A stretch of 64,000 nt of DNA. Origin: AR5 sp041499965 (GTDB lineage: Bacteria; Methylomirabilota; Methylomirabilia; Rokubacteriales; CSP1-6). Positions within the stretch are counted from its first letter, which is position 1. Every line of letters starts with the position of its first letter. Shown piece by piece: positions 59,901 through 64,000 of this stretch. The translations under genes were made by a program, and so were the position numbers. The stretch covers positions 5,013 to 69,012 of the forward strand of contig JBGQLG010000009.1 in assembly GCA_041499965.1 (NCBI GenBank), written 5' to 3'. Under the pieces are notes generated by a model. The model was not told the origin of the DNA. It ran no database searches and saw nothing but the letters and a program-made list of their open reading frames with translations.

Positions 59901-62283
59901 TCCTGGCAGCATCTGGGATCGGGGCACGGAGTGGGAAGCCGTCCGGTCCCTGCTCGCGACGGAAGCCCGAACCGCCATGGGACGGGAGCACGCGCACACC
60001 GCCACACCGCTCGTCGATGCGTCCGCCGTACGCTCCGCGATCGCGCTGACGTCCGAGGCGCGCCTGGCGCTCGCCGCCGAGGGCGCGCCGCCGCTCGACG
60101 GCATTCCCGACATCCGACCCGTCCTCGGTCGCGGCGCCGCCGAGGGCAGCGTGCTGGAGGGCGCCGAGCTGGTCCTGCTGATTCCCGCGCTGGACGCGGG
60201 GCCCCGCGTCCAGGCCTGGGGCCGCGCGGTCCGGCCGGTCGCCGCCCCGGTGGCCGAGCTCACCGACGGGATGCCTCGGGTCAGCGAGCTGCGCGACGCC
60301 CTCCGCCACGCGCTCGAGGACGACGGCAGCCTCACCGACCGCGCCAGCCCCCGCCTCCGCCAGCTTCGCCAGCAGATCCGTGACCGCCGTCGTCGGCTCG
60401 TCGCCGATCTCGAGCGGATGCTCGCGGCCGAGGGCGATCGCCTCTTCGCCGACCGCTTCGTCACCCTCCGCCACGGGCGCTACGTGCTGCCGGTGCGCGC
60501 CGAGGCGCGGTCGCGGGTACGCGGCATCGTGCACGACCGCTCGCAGAGCGGCCAGACGATCTTCGTCGAGCCGGAGGCCATGGTCGAGGCCAACAACGAC
60601 CTGGTGCAGGCCCAGCGCGAGGAGGAGCAGGAGATCGCCCGCGTCCTGGCCGAGCTGACCGCGGCGGTGCGAGGGCGGGCACCGGAGCTCGAGCATCTCG
60701 TCGCCGCGCTCGGCGAGCTCGACTGGCTGTTCGCCCGCGCGCACGCCGCCGTGCGCATGGACGCGACGGCCCCCACGATCGACCACGCCGGGCGCGTCTC
60801 GTTGCGGGCGGCCCGCCACCCGTTGCTGCTGGCCCAGGCCTGGCGCGATCCGGCGCGCCCGGTGGTGCCGGTCGACGTCGAGCTGTCGCCCGACCGCCCG
60901 CTGCTGCTCATCACGGGGCCCAACGCCGGCGGCAAGACCATCGCGCTCAAGACGCTGGCGCTCTGCGCGCTCATGGCCCAGGTCGGCTGCCACGTGCCGG
61001 CCGCCGAGGGCTCGCGGCTGCCCGTCTTCGAGCGCCTGTACGCGATCATCGGCGACGAGCAGTCGGTGGCCGAGAACCTCTCGACCTTCTCCGCGTTCGT
61101 CAAGCAGATCCGCGAAGTGCTGGCCGGAGCCGACGACCGCTCGCTGGTGCTGGTCGACGAGCTGGGCGCCGGGACCGACCCCGACGAGGGCGCCGCCCTG
61201 GCCCGGGCGATCCTCGAGACGCTGGCCGAGCGCGGCACGCTCGTCGTCGCCACCACCCACCTGGAACCGCTGCGCGCGTTCGCCTCCACCGAGCCGCGCG
61301 CGCGCAACGCCTCGGTCGAGTTCGACACCCGCACGCTGGCGCCGACGTTCCGCCTCCGCTACGACATCCCGGGCCAGAGTTACGCGCTGGCGATCGCCGG
61401 CCGCCTGGGGCTGTCGCCCCAGCTGATCGCGCGCGCCCAGAGCCACCGGACCACCGACGCCACGCGGATGAGCCAGCTCCTCGACCGCCTCGACGAGGCC
61501 ACGCGCTGCGAGGCGGAGCGCCAGATCGTCATGGAGCAGCGCGACAGCGAGAGCACCGCGCGCCTGGCCGCGGCCCGCGAGGCGGAGACGACCGCCGCCG
61601 CCCGCGCCCGCGAGATCGTCGAGCGGGCCAAGGCGGAGGCCGCCCGGTTGCTGACCGACGTGCGCCGCGCCGTGAGCACGGAGTGGGATCGACTCAAGCG
61701 CGGCGAGCGCTCGCGGCCGGCACTCGACGAGAGCCGCCGGCGGCTGCGCGAGGTCGGCGCCCTCGTCGTGCCCGCGCCCGCCGGCCCGCGCGCCGACGAG
61801 GCGCCGCTGGCTCCCGGCATGGCCGTCGCCGCCGAGCACCTCGGCCTGCGCGGCCAGCTGATCGACGTCAGCGGCGACACCGCCACCGTGCGCGCCGGCA
61901 ACGTCACCGTCCGCGTCCCCGTCTCCGCCCTGCGCTCCAGCGCCGGCGAGCGTGGCGCCTCGGGAGCATCGGCGTGGGGTCCGTCGCGCTCCCCCGGCGC
62001 GCGGTCCGAGGCCGACGCGGTCGGTGGCCGCTCGGTCGCCGCCGAGCTGATGCTGATCGGGCGCACGACCGACGAGGCGCGCGACCTGGTCGAGAAGTAT
62101 CTCGACGACGCGTTCATGGCGGGCATGGCCAGCGTGCGGCTCGTGCACGGCAAGGGCACTGGCGCACTGCGCAAGGCGGTGCGGGGCGTGTTGTCGGATC
62201 ATCCACTGGTGGACTCGTTCCGCGACGGCGAGCCGAACGAGGGCGGCCACGGCGCCACCGTCGCCGCCCTGAAGGTATCCTGA
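59890..62283 (+). CDS. mutS2: MutS2 endonuclease/ribosome-collision ATPase
   Basis: 797 residues from TTG 59890. MutS-like ATPase with Walker A GPNAGGKT (343-350) and LVLVDELGAGTDPDEGAAL; the KOW/clamp region follows, and a C-terminal Smr domain (LMLIGRTTDEARDLVEKYLDDA, then LVHGKGTGALRKAVRG). In bacteria with MutS2 it limits recombination and acts on collided ribosomes. Its stop codon overlaps the dnaG ATG (TGATG). Confidence 0.95.
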   Translation: MPINPGSIWDRGTEWEAVRSLLATEARTAMGREHAHTATPLVDASAVRSAIALTSEARLALAAEGAPPLDGIPDIRPVLGRGAAEGSVLEGAELVLLIPALDAGPRVQAWGRAVRPVAAPVAELTDGMPRVSELRDALRHALEDDGSLTDRASPRLRQLRQQIRDRRRRLVADLERMLAAEGDRLFADRFVTLRHGRYVLPVRAEARSRVRGIVHDRSQSGQTIFVEPEAMVEANNDLVQAQREEEQEIARVLAELTAAVRGRAPELEHLVAALGELDWLFARAHAAVRMDATAPTIDHAGRVSLRAARHPLLLAQAWRDPARPVVPVDVELSPDRPLLLITGPNAGGKTIALKTLALCALMAQVGCHVPAAEGSRLPVFERLYAIIGDEQSVAENLSTFSAFVKQIREVLAGADDRSLVLVDELGAGTDPDEGAALARAILETLAERGTLVVATTHLEPLRAFASTEPRARNASVEFDTRTLAPTFRLRYDIPGQSYALAIAGRLGLSPQLIARAQSHRTTDATRMSQLLDRLDEATRCEAERQIVMEQRDSESTARLAAAREAETTAAARAREIVERAKAEAARLLTDVRRAVSTEWDRLKRGERSRPALDESRRRLREVGALVVPAPAGPRADEAPLAPGMAVAAEHLGLRGQLIDVSGDTATVRAGNVTVRVPVSALRSSAGERGASGASAWGPSRSPGARSEADAVGGRSVAAELMLIGRTTDEARDLVEKYLDDAFMAGMASVRLVHGKGTGALRKAVRGVLSDHPLVDSFRDGEPNEGGHGATVAALKVS

Positions 62284-64000
62284 TGGCGTCCTACCCGCCG
62301 GCGCTCCTGGACGAGATCCGGGCCGGCGTGGACGTGGTCGAGCTGGTCGGTCGCTTCGTCAATCTCCGCAAGGCCGGGCAGAACTACAAGGGCCTGTGCC
62401 CCTTCCACGGCGAGAAGACGCCCTCGTTCATGGTCAACCCGCGCAAGGGCATCTTTCACTGCTTCGGCTGCGGCGTCGGCGGCGACGTGTTCGGCTTCCT
62501 CATGCGCCAGGACCGGCTGTCGTTCCCCGAGGCCGTGCGCGTGCTGGCCCGCCAGGCCAGCGTGGCGCTCCCCGAGGACCGCGGTCCCCGGACGGGCGAG
62601 TCCGGGCGCGAGGAGCTGTATCGCGCGATGGAGTTGGCCGCGTCGTTCTACACCGAGCGGCTGTGGACGGCCGGTGGCGAGCGCGCGCGCGCGTATCTCG
62701 AGCAGCGCGGCATCGCGCCCGAGGTGGCGCGGCGCTTCGGCCTCGGCTGGGCGCCCGAGGGCTGGGAGACGCTGCCCGACGCGCTCCGGCCCTCCGGCGT
62801 GAGCGAGGAGACGATGCTGGCGGCCGGGCTGCGCGTCGCCCGCGAGAACAAGCCCGGCGCCTACGACCGCTTCCGCGGCCGCCTGCTGTTCTCGATCCGC
62901 GACCTGCAGGGCCGCGTCGTCGCCTTCGGCGGGCGCGGCTTCGGCGACGAGCAGCCCAAGTACCTGAACTCGCCCGAGACACCGCTCTACACCAAGGGCA
63001 ACCTGCTCTATGCCGCCGACCTCGCCCGTGAGACGATCCGTGAGAAGAACCGTGCGCTCATCGTCGAGGGCTACGTCGACTGCCTGATGGCCCACCAGTA
63101 CGGCTTCACCGAGACGGTGGCCGCGCTCGGCACCGCCTTCACCGCCGCCCAGCTCGGCGTGCTGCGCCGCTACTGCGACGAGGTCATCACCTTCTTCGAC
63201 GCCGACGCCGCCGGCCAGAAGGCCGCCGAGCGCGCCGAGGAGCTGCTGGAGCCGACCGGCGGCGGGATGGCGTGGGGCGTGAACCGTGCCGGCGCCTTCG
63301 AGGCCACCGGCGTCCTGCGTGTGAAGGTGGCGCTGCTGCCGGCCGGCCACGACCCCGACACGTTCCTGCGCGCCGAGGGCGCGGCGGCGTTCACCGAGCG
63401 CATCACCGCCGCCCGCAGCCTGCTCGCCTACGCGCTCGACCGCGCCGTGGGCGAGAGCGCGGCCGGCGGCGCCCGCGGCCGCGTGAACGCGTTCGCCCGG
63501 GTGGCGCTCATGCTGGCCAAGGTCGGGGACGCCCAGGAGGCGACCGCGCTGGCCCGCGAGGCCGCCCTCAAGCTCGGCGTCGACCCCACCCAGCTCTGGA
63601 TCGAGGCCCAGCGGCTGCAAACGGCGCTGCGCCGGCCGACCGCGGTGGCCGGCACCGCCACGACCACGCCGGCGCCGATCGTGGTCGAGCGCGACCTGGT
63701 CGGGCTGCTGCTCGCCTCGCGTGAGGCCCGCGAGGCCCTGCTCCCGCTGCTGGACCTGGCCGAGATCAGCCACGCCGGGCTGCGCGAGATCGTCGAGACG
63801 CTCGGGCGCTTCCCCGCGGCCGCAGCCGAGCAGCTCATGAGCGAGCTCGCCTCCGACGCCGCCCGTCACACGCTCTCGGCCCTGCTGGTCGACGAGCGGC
63901 CGCTGGCCGACGAGCCGGTGGTGGTCGCGCAGTTCCGGCGGCGGCTCGAGCGCGTGCGCACGGTGGGGCGGCTGCGCACGGCCAGCCAGGCCGTGGCGGA
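62283..64000 (+). CDS. dnaG: DNA primase DnaG, 3' end beyond the window
   Basis: 572 codons are visible and the frame is open at 64000. Zinc finger: Cys39, His42, Cys60 and Cys63 (CPFHGEKTPSF, FHCFGCGVGG). TOPRIM: LIVEGYVDCLMAHQYG and FFDADAAGQKAAERAEELL. The N-terminal EDIRAGVDVVELVGRFVNL is usual. An extra stretch (EPTGGGMAWGVNRAGAFEATGV, about residues 321-342) interrupts the usual link before VKVALLPAGHDPDTFL. Makes RNA primers with DnaB. Translationally coupled to mutS2. Confidence 0.95.
   Translation, partial: MASYPPALLDEIRAGVDVVELVGRFVNLRKAGQNYKGLCPFHGEKTPSFMVNPRKGIFHCFGCGVGGDVFGFLMRQDRLSFPEAVRVLARQASVALPEDRGPRTGESGREELYRAMELAASFYTERLWTAGGERARAYLEQRGIAPEVARRFGLGWAPEGWETLPDALRPSGVSEETMLAAGLRVARENKPGAYDRFRGRLLFSIRDLQGRVVAFGGRGFGDEQPKYLNSPETPLYTKGNLLYAADLARETIREKNRALIVEGYVDCLMAHQYGFTETVAALGTAFTAAQLGVLRRYCDEVITFFDADAAGQKAAERAEELLEPTGGGMAWGVNRAGAFEATGVLRVKVALLPAGHDPDTFLRAEGAAAFTERITAARSLLAYALDRAVGESAAGGARGRVNAFARVALMLAKVGDAQEATALAREAALKLGVDPTQLWIEAQRLQTALRRPTAVAGTATTTPAPIVVERDLVGLLLASREAREALLPLLDLAEISHAGLREIVETLGRFPAAAAEQLMSELASDAARHTLSALLVDERPLADEPVVVAQFRRRLERVRTVGRLRTASQAVA

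Overview
The window is about 64 kb of very GC-rich bacterial chromosome (roughly 70% G+C by eye), densely packed with short intergenic gaps. Gene content points to a diderm, rod-shaped, free-living bacterium: a MreBCD-PBP2-RodA elongasome, LolB-like and TPR lipoproteins, and the housekeeping clusters rpsF-ssb-rpsR-rplI-dnaB, ispE-tRNA-prs-rplY-pth and mutS2-dnaG. Candidatus Rokubacteria/Methylomirabilota or a related soil lineage is my best guess, from composition and gene neighbourhoods only; nothing here proves it.

Layout. 1-7360 (+): a trehalose/maltose/alpha-glucan cluster (TreT-like end, GT2 glycosyltransferase, GlgE, an inserted VOC protein, TreS, maltokinase). 7311-11372: gamma-glutamyltransferase, an AIR-synthase-like protein and a glutamate formiminotransferase. 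11364-11642: a 279-bp giant inverted repeat carrying the stop codons of two convergent genes. 11634-15217 (-): copper operon csoR-copA-YHS-DUF2889 with a CsoR operator. 15282-22601 (-): a small protein with a possible clamp-binding tail, RNase G/E, RodA, PBP2, MreD, MreC, MreB. 22602-25959: a protein of unknown function, a cold-shock gene with a long leader, a structured RNA region matching the 16S rRNA 3' end, a ComEA-like protein and an HNH nuclease. 25952-33390 (-): a frameshifted ABC-F ATPase, a PPOX protein, an MFS exporter, a DUF971 protein, an AlkA glycosylase and a KimA-like permease. 33475-37793 (-): rpsF-ssb-rpsR-rplI-dnaB, with an intein in dnaB and an apparent ATT start in rpsR. 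38076-40169 (-): groES-groEL under a CIRCE operator. 40193-46108: hydroxyacid dehydrogenase, GNAT protein, the MrfB/MrfA repair pair, VanZ-like protein. 46075-49228 (-): siroheme synthesis and a siroheme sulfite/nitrite reductase. 49407-53447: 1-Cys peroxiredoxin, a dispersed repeat, peptide-type ABC permeases and an rRNA methyltransferase. 53519-64000 (+): DUF721, TPR lipoprotein, LolB-like lipoprotein, IspE, tRNA-Gln, Prs, L25, Pth, a short upstream ORF, MutS2, DnaG (cut by the window end).

How the genes work together. The first cluster encodes nearly all of the GlgE route: trehalose to maltose (TreS), maltose to maltose-1-phosphate (maltokinase), then chain extension (GlgE), with a TreT-like enzyme linking to nucleotide sugars. 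The siroheme genes supply the cofactor for the reductase encoded with them. The copper genes form a sensor-pump unit. The mre/rod genes form the cell-elongation machine.

Most notable observations: the giant inverted repeat at 11364-11642; a 110-bp dispersed palindromic repeat whose two copies show compensatory changes; the 16S-tail-like structured region at 24570-24770; the DnaB intein; the ATT start of rpsR; and a recurrent pattern of -10 boxes only 6-10 nt from start codons, which suggests leaderless transcription. I found no CRISPR array, prophage, insertion sequence or rRNA operon.
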